Assembly: GCF_905220415.1 (NCBI RefSeq)
Contig: NC_059540.1
Location: forward strand, 1,557,501 to 1,621,500
Direction: 5' to 3'
Source: Colias croceus
Lineage: Eukaryota; Arthropoda; Insecta; Lepidoptera; Pieridae
Length of the DNA: 64,000 nucleotides
A program made the translations under genes and the position numbers. Under the pieces are notes generated by a model. The model saw only the letters and a program-made list of their open reading frames with translations, ran no database searches and had not been told where the DNA came from. Positions 34,898-47,100 of the stretch are shown one piece after another (position 1 is the stretch's first letter; every line of letters starts with the position of its first letter).

Positions 34898-36480
34898 CTA
34901 AAACGACAACAAGGGAGATTCATCACGAGGTTCACAAGTGAGCTCATCGTCACGCTCAACATCAATTTCTTCAAGAGACTCTGTGAAAAGAACGTTTACG
35001 TAGGCAAATGTTTTCCAGTCATTGCTGAAATGCTTTTGTAGCAATGTATTGACGTCTGACAGTTTTGCGGATTTTACGTTTATTAGACCAGTATTTATTT
35101 TGGTCGGGTTAATGTCGAAGATTTGCTTGTTATTTTTGCATGCGTTTTGACAAACCCCAGTTTCAGACTTATAAAAAAGTTCGCCTTTTATTTCCCATGT
35201 CGCTTCGAACGTTTTATCAAAAAAATCTCTTACAAAGAGTAGCTTTGAATGGCAAGCTGTTAGTGGGTTTCATAACTGACTGCACCGCCGTTATCCAATC
35301 AAAAACATCGACTGTATCTAATTTCACAATAGTTGCATGGTGTTTAATAATTTCTATATACTGTTCTGGTGGTATAATGACCTCACTTTTACCTCTTAGA
35401 TCCTTTTCAATGTTGCCAAAAACACGATCAGCGGGCATGAAGGAATGCCCTGTGTCTGGAAAAACGACTTCTATAGATTTTCTTTGCGGTTTTGATAGAA
35501 TCCATTTCGAGAGCATCCCGAGAAGTATGGTATTTTTGATTTGTCATACGCATCCATCAGCAACCAATCGAATTCAAGAGATTGTGGTCAAATCTGTTTT
35601 ATTTAGAGTTTAGACGATCATACACCACAGACGCTATTTCATTGGAACCTTTAGCGTGAACGTCCTCAGTCCATACGTAGCTAAAAACGTTGTTTTTCGT
35701 GAGTGGATCCTTTGAACTACCTTCCACAACGGTTTCATTGTACAAGTATAATTGTCTGCTATAATAGCAGCTTTGATCAGGCACCTTCGGTAGCGGTAGG
35801 TTTTTCTAACAATCAAACGACACTGTCTTCAAGCCTTTTTCTTTTTCTTTGAGCAGCGAGTAGAAAGCATTAGCCCTCAGACGATGAACCCTTTGATGTA
35901 TTCTCAAATCATTTGTTTTGATTCATCGTTTTCGTTTTTAAAATTTTCAGCAAACTGTAAACAGGTCGAGCATACATCTGTTCGTGGATTGCCGAAACCC
36001 AGGTTAAAGTGTGTATTGAAAATTGAGCGGAAGTAAGACCTTTTGATCGACGTTAGACCAGTTTTATCAATGAACATTCTATATAGCCTGTTTATGTTTA
36101 ATGTGCTGGGCAAATAGCGTCTTGTGATGCTACTGCCGCGGCAATAATGAGTTTCTGAGAATGGAAACGAATTCAGAAATGTTTTTATACTATTTTGCTT
36201 GCTTGTGGGCATATAGGTGAATTTTATGGACACCACCTCTTCGCTCGACGGGCCCTGTGCTGTGGCGAAAGAAATTTGCGACAACGCACTGTACACTATA
36301 CTTTGTAATGTTGAAACACTTCAAGAATGTGTTTTGACAGAGACACAAGCTTTTTTTTCGCGGGTATATGATATTTGATTGTGAACTCACGACCTTTCCT
36401 TGAAGTATTGTCCTTTTCGCGCCGTTGAACAGGTGGAATACCTATTATATTACAACATTTCTCTTGAGTTAATTTGTCCT
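34898..36480 (-). pseudogene. Broken transposase-like gene (DDE-type, insect repeat family), main body
   Basis: On the minus strand, pieces in different frames form one decayed protein. From N to C they carry LTQEKCC, then GREFTIKYHIPAKKK. Next comes a segment with YFRSIFNTHFNLGFGNPRTDVCSTC. Then a piece carries VFSYVWTEDVHAKGSNEIAS. The C-terminal piece runs from MLSKWILSKPQRKSIEVVF to a TAG at 34,898-34,900. The order Cys-x2-Cys, then W-T-E-D, then a late H/D-rich block resembles a widespread insect family of transposase-derived proteins whose superfamily I cannot name with confidence. Frameshifts at about 36,300, 35,820 and 35,600, several stops, and apparent deletions show that it is dead. 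The likely first exon lies across the Helitron at 39,388-39,483. Confidence 0.6.
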
Positions 36481-39139
36481 TTTTTTATAAAACGCTGAAT
36501 GAAAACTTTGAAGATCTATTAATTTTAATGTCTTGCTTTTTAGATTTTTCTCGTGCTTACAGGTTGGCTTATGTGGCAACTGCTTTGGTGAATTTTTATA
36601 TGTACAGTGTCGAATGGCAAAAAAAGAGAGCTACCACACGCTCACGTTTTAATTTGGTTGAAAGATAAAATTCTGCCTCATGATGTAGATCATGTAATTA
36701 GTACCGAATTTCCTGACCCAAATGTAGATCCTGTATTATGTATATGAAATCGTTCAATATGGTACATGGACCCTGTGGCGCACTTCATTCTCACTCTCCT
36801 TGCATGCAAAACGGTCGCTGTACTAAACGATATCCAAAATCGTTAGTGGACCAAATTATAACAGGTCATGACGGATGTCCTTTATATCGGCGCTGTTCGC
36901 CAAGTAGTGGTGGATTTACAGCTGAAAAAAGAGTTCTTGGCCAACAAATCACTTTAGATAACAGGTGGGTCGTGCCATATTCTCCAGCATTATCTAGAGC
37001 TTTCGGAGCACATAATATAAATGTTGAATGTATGTGTATTGAATCTATTATGTATATATGTAAATATATTAACAAAGGTAGTGACCAAGCGTCATTTGCA
37101 CTAAGAAATTACGAACGCGATGAGGTAGCTAAATATCAATCGGGACGGTACATTAGTTCGTCAGAAGTGTGGCGAATTATTAAGTTTTCCAATACACGAG
37201 CGACATCCACCTGTAATGCATCTCGATATTCACGCAGAGGGATGTCAAAGTATATATTTCAATCCAGAAAATGTAGCCGAGCGTTTAGTAAATCCAAGAC
37301 GTACAACTCTTATAGCATTTTTTGAATTGTGTAGCACTGATAGCTTTGCCAAAAGTACTCTATTATGAGATTCCCGCATATATTACACATACGATAAACA
37401 ACGTGGAGTATTTAACCGTCGTCGACGAGGCTCCCTAGTAGATGGCGAACCTCGAGTTTATAAGGAACATGTAATAGAAAGAGTACTGTACAGTGTACAT
37501 CCAAACAATTTTGAATGTTTTTATTTGCGCCTATTATTACATACAGTGCGTGAACCAACATCATTTACTGACTTACGAAAAGTTGACGATATTTTATATC
37601 CTTCTTACCATGCAGCTTGCCAAGCTCGACACTTACTCGAAAATGATCAGCATTGGGACGATGCTTTAGCAGAATCATGCGTCAGTAATAAGCCCACTTA
37701 AGGAATCAAAACAAAATTGTAGTTGCTTCCTCGGGGATAGCAGCGATTTTGTTACCAGAAGGAAAAACAGTGCATACGATGTTCAAAATACCAATAGAAA
37801 AAACCTTAAACCTTGACCGCACGGAAAACCCAGTATGTGGTATTACTAGAAACAGTGACAAAGCGCCGGGAGTGTAGTTTAATCATCTGGGACGAGTGCA
37901 TTATGGCTCACAAAAAAGCCATAGAGGCAGTGGACAGGACTCTGAGGAACTTCAGGCACATAGACCAACCCATGGGCGGATTAACTGTTCTTTTTTGTGG
38001 CGACTTCAGACAAATTCTACCGGTGATACCACGAGGAACACGAGCTGATTAAGTCAGAGCTTGCCTTAAAAGGTCGAGTCTATTTAACAACAAAAATGCG
38101 GGTGAGACTCGGAGATGACCCACATGCACAACAATTTTCAAATATATTATTAAAAATAGGCGAGGGAACTTTTCCAAATGATGAAGGAAAAGTAGCTTTA
38201 AATGATGAGTTGTGTTGTACTGTTTCGTCCCTGCAAGAGCTAATATTTGCGGTTTACGGAGACTTACGTAAATTTGTTTACGGAGACTTAAGCAGCGTTA
38301 CGCATCAGCACAATACTTGGTTATGCAAAAGGTCCATTCTAACTCCTCGGAATGACCAAGCATCTGCAATAAATAATGGTCAGATATTCAAGGAGAAAGT
38401 CGAGAGTATATCTCTATTAATAGAATGATGGATCAAGAAGAGTCCACTAATTACCCCATAGAATTTTTAAATTCATTAAATGTTTCTGGACGTCCTTCAC
38501 ATATAATTAAGTTAAAAATCGGCGTTCCTTTTATTCTTCTTCGTAATTTAAGTCATCCGAGTGGTGCTTTCCCCGAAGTGTTTTAATCCCTCGAATACCA
38601 TTGATTCCAAACAATTTTCCTGTAGCTTTGTGTTACGCCATGAGAATAAATAAGGCTTAAGGTCAGACCCTAGAAGTTGCTGGCGTACATCTTACCGCGA
38701 GTTGTTTTTCACACGGCCAACTATACGTAGCTCTTTCCTGTGTGAGTAGTCCAAGAAATCTTCATATTCATATTCCGGACGAGCTCACTAACAATGTTGT
38801 GTATGCTGAAGCTCTCAACTAAATTTCTGTCGCATTGTCACGATCACTTTTTTATTTTTGCTTTTCGTCACTGTCAGTAATTTAGTGCTACATGCTACTT
38901 ATCGAAATTACTATGAAAAAAATACTTACTACAGAATGCGAGCTCAACAGCAGTAGCTCAATAGAGGGATCTCCTTAATTATTATAGGCTAGGCCCATAG
39001 AAATCTAAATAATGCCTAGCCGTATTTGGGTCCAATAGATATTTATAAGATGTCATTGTCAGAGTTACTCAAAATGTAGAAATAAACCATCTACGCGAAG
39101 ACCCACATCCGCGGGGACGGAGTCGCGGGCGGAAGCTAG
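36481..39139 (+). mobile_element. Decayed Helitron (Rep/helicase) with intact CTAG 3' end
   Basis: Rep: about 36,600-37,700 includes the VEWQKR..PHAH HUH-type region (frame now broken), VHGPCGALHSHSPCMQNGRC and YICKYINKG. Pif1-like helicase: about 37,720-38,822 includes VASSGIAAILLPEGKTVHTM, SLIIWDECIMAHK, LFCGDFRQILPVIPRG and a decayed C-terminal block that matches the family. The end of Rep and the helicase Walker A region are missing between about 37,700 and 37,720. Many frameshifts and stops show that it is inactive. The 3' tip (GGGACGGAGTCGCGGGCGGA, then AGCTAG and T) is intact. The 5' end is not identified and may be truncated. Helitrons move by rolling-circle replication. Confidence 0.85.
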
Positions 39140-39387
39140 TCTGTAAATAAAACAATATGTATGTTTCACCACCATCCGAACAAAATATTACTCCGTCATT
39201 TATTCATTATAAACTATAATATAATATAATAAACGCTCTGTCTAAAGAATCAATGTGACACGGAATCATCGTTAAATAATTTATTTATGCCTTAAGCACA
39301 CATTAAAACTACATTAAACATTACAAACAATAAGGGACCTAGAAAGTAAAAAAATCGTAATCTATTTATCGACATGCCCATCACTAA

Positions 39388-39483
39388 CCTGTCTTTCTTT
39401 GTAATATTCCTTTTCCAGTTAACAGTGTTTCTTCCTTTTTTCCGCGCTTTATTAGATGAAACCTCAGTTACATTCACTTCCAT
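39388..39483 (-). pseudogene. Likely first exon of the broken transposase-like gene
   Basis: ATG at 39,483 opens MEVNVTEVSSNKARKKGRN, then WKRNITKKDR, followed by a GTTAGT donor. A basic N-terminus with N-W-K-R is typical of the same insect family as the body at 34,898-36,480. It is on the same strand, with the Helitron between. Upstream lies a GCCATATTG motif near 39,590. The link is inferred from family resemblance and order. Confidence 0.45.
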
Positions 39484-40883
39484 TATGAAAAATTGACGTA
39501 ATTTTCACTTAAATTCACTTGAAAAACCTTGTAAATCTATTTAAAAACAATAAAAAAACAACAACTTCTGTACGAAAACGTTATGCGACGCCATATTGAA
39601 TTCACCACCAATGCTACGCTGTGATTGGTCAATTTCAAGCTATCTTTGATGTTGACACAAGATTTTTGAGCTTACTTTGATTCCAATGCCAAAGTTTAAT
39701 ATTGATTTTCCACAATATTAAACTTGATATATTTTTAGGTAGAGTAGATAGGTTTGATACTGTGGTTTGATAGGTATTATTTTTTAGGTTGAAGTCATAC
39801 ATAATTTAAAAACAATTTCGTTGGCATTAATAGTTCAAATAATATGATAAAACTTGCAACCTTCTTGCAACTATCTGCATTAGATTCTAGGTACACCCCT
39901 CATATAGTAATTTGAAATAACAGTTACGTCCACGTTATTGTTTAAATGGAAAGACGTAGATAAATTATTTTACAACCGGCTTCAAAAATGGAGGAGATTC
40001 TTTAGTTGACTTTTTTTTGAGTACCTACATATTTATAATATCTTAGAACTTGCCACTGAGTGAATCGATTTTGATGATTCTTTTTTTATCAGCTGGTGCC
40101 TTCCGGTTGGCCTTATTTAAGTTTTGTCTAGTTATGACAATTTGGAGATGATTATAATGTATTTAAAATATAATGCTATTAAACTAGTATTAGATATATG
40201 TTCTGCAAAATGCGATGGCTTCAGATTTGTCAGAGCAGCTCTTAAGTCTTAATAACATTATGACTCTGAGATAACATCTTATCGTTTATAACATGAACCT
40301 ATATTATCGAACTGGGTTATTTCTTCATCATATTTATATGTTGAAAAAATCCAAAAAATAACCCTGTCGTTTTCTTCACCACAAATTAATTAAGCATTTA
40401 ATATTATTTTTTTGTTAATTTATAAATCTTCATCACAATATTTTACGTTATTTTATAAACACTCATTTACAATAAAGATGTTGTTTATTAAAAAAGTATT
40501 AAAATAACAAAGTATACTTATATTTTGTAAATTATTTGGAGTATAGCAAGTTAAGTAGGTAACTATATCTCGATGAGGTAACTAGGTTAATTTTATTAGA
40601 AAGTTTATAATAGTTAAGGCTAATTTGTGTATAGTTATAAAATATTATTTCATTTCATTATTTAGCAATGCGGTATATAAAAATACTTATCAATCGTAAA
40701 TATCAATATTTAAATTTTACCAATGAACTCTGTAACAACACGCCAGTAAATTCTTATTATTATTATGACTCATTAAAACCAATTTATTTCATCAGATTAC
40801 ATTGATGTTATTTGTGAAATTAACGATGCGATTAGATTTTATTTTAAGAAAAGTCTGTTTATAAAATCTATAAATTATCAGAA

Positions 40884-41052
40884 TCTAATATATAAAAATC
40901 AATGCCACTTTTCGTTGTAATTCCATAACTCGAGAACGGCTGAACCGATTTCGATAATTCTTTTTTTATTATATTCCTTGAAGTATGAGGATGGTTCTTA
41001 TGTAGAGAAAACGTTAATATGTACCACGGGCGAAGCCGGGGCGGACCGCTAG
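40884..41052 (+). repeat. 169-bp CTAG-ended Helitron-like repeat
   Basis: It starts TCTAATATATAAAAATCAAT and carries GAGAACGGCTGAACCGATTT. It ends GCCGGGGCGGACCGCTAG followed by T. It is nearly identical to the reversed copies at 41,846-42,014 and 51,747-51,916. Confidence 0.85.
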
Positions 41053-41845
41053 TATTATCTAAAATCTATAGATTATTAATACAAATTGTATCATAAAATA
41101 ATCGACAAACGACTTATATTAACTACTATCAGTATCCGCATCTTTTTCAAATACTGAAGCTGTGTCGAAATTTTAGTGTAAGTTTCATCATAATTATTAT
41201 GAGGACTAGTATCTAAAAATGTATTTTTTTTATACTGTACTCTCTCGACTGATAAAATGCATCATTCCTTGACTTCAGTGAATCTCAACATTGTAAGTAG
41301 CTATGTCTATATTTAAATAAACGGTGATAAATATTAATTTGAATTGGTATCATTTATTTTCTTGACCCCAACCAACCCTATGCACCAAGTTATACACTTA
41401 CTAATAGTAAAAGACGTAAATTTTTTTTTGGATATTATTTACATAGTAAGATGTATTATCTAATATCCATGTATTTGTACTAACAGTGGCGTTTTTAAAG
41501 TTGCATTTATAAATTATAATATGTATTATGGCGCAATTTTATTATCGATACGCATGCGGGGTGCGAGAGTTTTCTGAATCGCATGCGACGGTGACGGTAC
41601 ACGCATATTAACTTGTGACTTTCATTGGTTATCTCGCTCGGGATTCCCCGCTTGTTGTATACCGAAAGACTTAACGACCAATGAAATTGCGCCATTAGTA
41701 TTAAGGACTACTAATTTTAGGTTTCAGGCCTAGTAACCTTTTGCTATAAATATAAATAAAAAATTAAAAAAGTCATTAAAAAATTTCAAACTTTTATTAC
41801 TAAGCTTAAGGCATATTATGTGCTTTGTGTATATTATATACAAAA

Positions 41846-42014
41846 CTAGCGGTCCGCCCCGGCTTCGCCCGTGGTACATATTAACGTTTTCTCTACATAA
41901 GAACCATCCTCGTACTTCAAGGAATATAATAAAAAAAGAATTATCGAAATCGGTTCAGCCGTTCTCGAGTTATGGAATTACAACGAAAAGTGGCATTGAT
42001 TTTTATATATTAGA
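41846..42014 (-). repeat. 169-bp CTAG-ended Helitron-like repeat, reversed copy
   Basis: It starts CTAGCGGTCCGCCCCGGCTT and ends TTTTTATATATTAGAG. It is almost identical to 51,747-51,916 and to the complement of 40,884-41,052. With 40,884-41,052 it forms an inverted pair about 800 bp apart. Confidence 0.85.
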
Positions 42015-42401
42015 GATGAAAAATACTATTTACATTTTTTATTATTATGTAAGGCAACCAACTATCAAAATTTAAATTTAATTATATATTTATTGCATTT
42101 ATTTATATTTAAGACTTGGTTATAAAAATGTATTGCAGGTAAAAATAGTGGTATTATTGCTTAGCGGTTGGTAGCCTTGTAAATATTAAATTAACAAATT
42201 ACACAAAAATATTCTCTGCTTATAAATAGTCCATATCAATAATATATATCATGGTTAAACAGAATGTGTATATATTATGCCCTATGGCCTATGACCAACT
42301 CTCTAAGTCCATAAAAATTCTATATATAAATCAAATCCATGTATGTATAAAAAAATAATTTTATGCTATTATTAAATGGATTGGGTTCTTGTGTAATAAT
42401 A

Positions 42402-43085
42402 TTAACTCTGGTTAGATCCTTCATAAACAGAATCAGAAAGATTGGATATATTATTTTTAATAGCAGCTGTAGCTTTCTTCATGGCTTGTCTCCGAGCAGC
42501 ATAAGCAGACATTCTAGCTAGTCTAGCTTCTCTTTGCTCAGTTGTCTCATTAGCAAGTCTGCGGGCCGCATAAGCAGACATTCTTGCCAATCTTTTAGCT
42601 CTCTGGTCACTCGACTCTGTTGCAAGGCGCTTAGCTGCATATTCTGACATGCGTTTGAGACGCACGGCCCGTTGCTCTGGAGTTTCATTTGCAAGTCTAC
42701 GAGCAGCATATGCCGACATCCTGGCTAGACGAGCTGTACGCTCTTCAGGAGTCTCATTTTTAGGGCCTGAAATTCGTCTACCAACCCGCACCGACTTGGC
42801 TTCAGTAGTAATGTCCGAATTATCGGTCATCAAGGGATCATCTTCAGTGCTTACAGAGGCATCTTCTTCAATGACAAATTTATAGTTTTCCATTGAAGTA
42901 TTGTCATCTCTCTCTACTTTTACAGCAGGAAAATTACACGCATCGTCGTTTAAAGAGAAACTGTTAGTGTTCATCGTCTGTTCAACTCTTATTGATTCAG
43001 ATTTTATCATAGAACTCCATTTATTTTCGGACTTCGACAAGACCATTTTCTTCCAGGAACAATCAGAGGCACTCAGGTCACCCAT
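42402..43085 (-). CDS. FMBP-1-like STPR-domain DNA-binding protein
   Basis: A single uninterrupted frame of 227 codons runs from ATG at 43,085. The C-terminal half has four exact-length 23-residue repeats at 110-132, 133-155, 156-178 and 179-201. They follow the pattern N-E-T-P-E-x-R-x-x-R-L-x-R-M-S-x-Y-A-A-x-R-L-A. This is the STPR (score and three peptide repeat) domain first described in silkworm fibroin-modulator-binding protein 1, where it binds AT-rich DNA upstream of the fibroin gene. The N-terminal 105 residues are acidic and polar and contain FPAVKVERDD, a possible SUMO-type V-K-x-E site. The usual silkworm protein is of similar length. It is head-to-head with GTPBP1, about 1 kb away. 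Target genes here are unknown. Confidence 0.93.
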   Translation of the reverse strand: MGDLSASDCSWKKMVLSKSENKWSSMIKSESIRVEQTMNTNSFSLNDDACNFPAVKVERDDNTSMENYKFVIEEDASVSTEDDPLMTDNSDITTEAKSVRVGRRISGPKNETPEERTARLARMSAYAARRLANETPEQRAVRLKRMSEYAAKRLATESSDQRAKRLARMSAYAARRLANETTEQREARLARMSAYAARRQAMKKATAAIKNNISNLSDSVYEGSNQS

Positions 43086-44109
43086 ATTGATTGTTCACTG
43101 AGAGAGGTATCCAAAGAATCATAGTATGAGTTTGAACGAAACTAAAGGAATTAAAATAAAATGGTCAAATATAAATAAATGTGGTAAAAAACATAAATAA
43201 CACCAATAAACGACCAACAATCTCACAGATAGCTAATAAATAATAATTGACAAGTTGTCAGTTGACAATCTAAAAATATAGAATAGCTATAGACTATAAA
43301 TGACTGTACCACAGCCTTAAAAATTATTTATGAAGAGTGTTACCATAGTCGTTTAAGGTTTCCTCAGCTAATTCCTTAGTTACCTCATGATAAATCCACT
43401 AATCTCAGAGCAATAATAGGTTTATTGCTCTGAGCCACTAATTCATTCACAAGACTAATTATTCAAATTCAAATATATTTAATTGCTCGTCTACTGCCAT
43501 TTTAAATGGCGTGCAAAAATTGCTAGCTATGTTATAAATATTATAAAGAATGCATTATACAATTTATTATATTGTTTCCAATTAAATACTATGGTAAGGT
43601 ATATATTATATAGATAGTAAACATCTTTGGTGAAATAAAATCACAGAATAAAATCAATGAATAAAATGCTGCAATAGGCACGCGTCAGCAATGTTTTGAA
43701 GGTGAGTTGTCAAAAAGTTGGCATATATAATTCCATCTGTTTTATTTTCGTGAAATCGAGTGAAAACTGAAATCTATTTTCATTACTGAAAGAACTGATA
43801 TTGTATAGTTATATCTATAAATTGTTTAATTTTTGAAACACTTGCTTATAGTAAAGGTATTTAAAATAGATATTAAACTATTTCAAATGACAAAGTGAGA
43901 TAACAATTACTTATACCTTAGCCGAAATTGAAAAGAACAGTATCATTTTTATTTTGCTGTGCAGTTCATTTACGTCTGTGATTTACGTCTGGGCTTGGTG
44001 AAATTCTTGTTAGATTATTTTTGTTTTTAGGGGGCGTCGCTATTTGATTACCAATACGTGATGACATAATGTCGTAATTGTTTTGAGTAATAAGAAGAAA
44101 TTTAACAAT
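43086..44109. promoter_or_regulatory. Divergent interval FMBP-1 / GTPBP1
   Basis: 1,024 bp separate the two start codons, with no convincing exon. Both promoters and 5' UTRs must lie here. No clear core promoter motif was recognised. Confidence 0.4.
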
Positions 44110-47100
44110 ATGGATAAGTCAGCAGAGTCAGAAAGGGTGGCAAGTCCACTACCAGAAGCTGAGATCCAAATGGAGTCGGAGACGGACTACTCGAGCATAA
44201 GAGGAAAAGTAAGTTTTTACTTTTTATTACCTTACATGGCTGCTATTTTTCGCGCCACATATCGTTCATATTTCGTCATACATATGTGTTTGGATTCAAT
44301 GAATGAATTGGATATATAATATTCTTGAAATACAGTTTAGTGATCTTGCTTCAAAAAATAATTCTAAATAAGTACATTACATTTTGATCTTATAGAAAGT
44401 TTAATCTTTTATAAAAAAAAGTATGTAACTAATCATAATACCTATATCGAAAAATAAATAAAATAACTAATGTGCAATATAATATACTAAGCTCGGAGCT
44501 TTTTTTATGTATAACAGAAACAATATATATATAGCCCTTCAAGTATAACAAAACATAAAGAGATACCTATGTTTTTATTTGAAATATTCATGATGGATAC
44601 TGACCTATGTCATATGTGTAAACTTATCAGATAAGACAAAATTAACGTAATATAAAAGTGAAATGATTACCTAAATGTAAACAAAGACCAGAGAAAACAC
44701 TTTCAACATAAATTTTAACTTACCCATACTAACAACAATATAATATTTTTATATTCTAATGCCTTTCATTTTTTATCTTTACTGAATAATAGAATTATCT
44801 TATCTTTTGTCATAAATAAAACATCCTGGCTTCAATACTAAATAAACATATAAGTATGGTATTAGTTAACTATTATTTGTGCTATTTTTTCAAAAATTAT
44901 AAAACTACTATAATATCTATATGTATGCTGTATACATGAATGAATGTTACAGATGATACATGTAAGTCCAACAACTGAGGAATATGAGCTATTAAAGAAA
45001 CAACTTACTGAACGCCTAGAAGCTGGCAATGGTGAAATAATTTACGATATTGGCCAAGGAGAAGGTATGTTATGATATTCCCTTAGTAACTATATTTTTA
45101 AATAACTTCTAATACAGTATCCTATCCTATCCTACTTCCTACTAATATTATAAATGTGAAAGTTTGTGAGGATGTGTGTGTGTGTTTGTTACTCTTTCAC
45201 GCAATAAAGTAACTTCTTTGTTCCACTTTTCTTCTTTTTATTTGTGTGTTGTAGCTTACAGACCAAGTGAAAATAGATACAATTTGGATCATGCTTATGT
45301 TAGAGTATTTGTACAATTTTAAAACATTGTAGTTGTTTATTTACAATGTCTTATATTACATAATAACATATGGCAGAGATTTAATGTTCATATAACACTT
45401 CCTATCTCATAATTATTGTATCATGATCTTAAATTATGTTTTAGATTTCTGATAAGCATGTCCGTTTGCATTGCAACACTTAGATAACTACTATTATGAA
45501 ATTTCACTACAATTATTGTAATTAGAAAAATTAAAGTTTTTATGAATAATGAAGGAACTTGTCATAACTAACCCATGGAAATGATAGAAAAAATGGATTT
45601 TAATGAATAAACCAACTTGAAAGTTTTGTAAATATTGCAAATTATGTATGTACTCGAAATATTGAGAAATACTAGTTAGTTACGCATCCACCCCAACCCT
45701 CTGTGTTAGGTTGAGCAATAGCCTTCCGCTGGCCTCAGCAAGACCACCGGAAAGTTCTTGCAATTTAACATAAGCATTCCACATAATGGAAAACATTTGT
45801 TTCGCAATAAGGTATCGCTTGTATCATTGCATGTAATTCTGGCATTAACATTTGTGACTCCAAATCGTCCACTTGTTATAGTTAAGTAATTAAATAAGTT
45901 TAAGTTTAATTTTATTTTATTTCTTTTTTAAAAAAGTCAAATCGCTCCCGCAAAGTTTAACTGGCGCAGCCGGTAGGATAGCCACATAAGGTCTGCATGT
46001 CTAGAGGTCTTCAAAATTAGCCCTAGAACATTGCTATAAAGACCGTGCTATCCTAAAAGAACCGAAATATAAATTTGTTAAACGACCACGACAAGGACAT
46101 GGGATCGACGATCGGTTGGTGAGTAAAACTTTTTGCCATCCTTTCTCATATATTCCTATATCCTTTTCACGAGAGTGTAATTTTGACTTTTAATTATTAT
46201 TTTTTTTTTAACTGTTATTTTGGGATTGAACGTCTCTCATTATAACGGATCTGGTTTTAATATGAAATTCTATTAAATCAGCAATTAGTTATAACTTATA
46301 CATTAAGAAATATCGTATTTAATTCTAAGAATTGTCTTGCATAAAACTCTGCACAGACTAATTAGCTATAGAGTGTAACTTAAATAAAAGTTTTACATAA
46401 GAAAAGTAAATGAATTTTTGCATAAAGAAATATTAATATTAATTGATTTAAATGATCTCAAAATTGATCGTAATTCAATTAATAAATTTTATATTTTATA
46501 TGTGATAATTATACCTTACTTCAAGTTTTAATTTTTATAGTAAGTGGTAACATATAATTTTTTTATTGTGCTATATTTAAATTTTTATTATATTGTGTTT
46601 TAAATTGATTTCTGTGTGTGTGTGATTTTTATAATTCGAAATTATTGTAATTGGTTAAAGACTTCAGAACTTTAATTACTCTGTACTTATTTAACATGGA
46701 AAGCGTAAACGTAATAACAATTCCGAGTGATATGTTAAAGCTTATTCCTCTTTTTGGTGGAGACAAAAGAATTTTGAATTTATTCTTTCGAAAATGTGAA
46801 TATATAATTAATAAATTTAGAGGGCATGAAGAACAGAATATTTACGTTTTACATGCCATAACTAGTAGATTAATAGGCGATGCCGCCGCGTTATTATCCG
46901 AGCGCGAAGATATTAATACTTGGCCCGCTTTAAAGGAATTACTAGAACAGCATTTCGGTGATCCGCGTAGTGAGGATTGCATAAAAATCTCTCTCGAGTC
47001 CTGTAAAATTAAATCCGGCGAAAGTTACCTTGAATTTTGTAATAGGATACAGAATATTCGATCATTATTAATATCGAAGGTTAATTTATCGGTAGATACG

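Larger units (their letters stand above)
39490..42401. other. Intergenic region before FMBP-1
   Basis: No convincing gene on either strand. It is AT-rich, with two CTAG-ended repeats in opposite orientations (40,884 and 41,846). The FMBP-1 3' UTR lies at the right end. Confidence 0.5.

Noticed and set aside
35140..35613. 157-codon plus-strand frame
   Set aside because: It is the antisense shadow of the decayed transposase-like body on the minus strand.
46651..46695. N-terminal extension of Gag of element 1
   Set aside because: The upstream in-frame start is TTG; the ATG at 46,696 is preferred.
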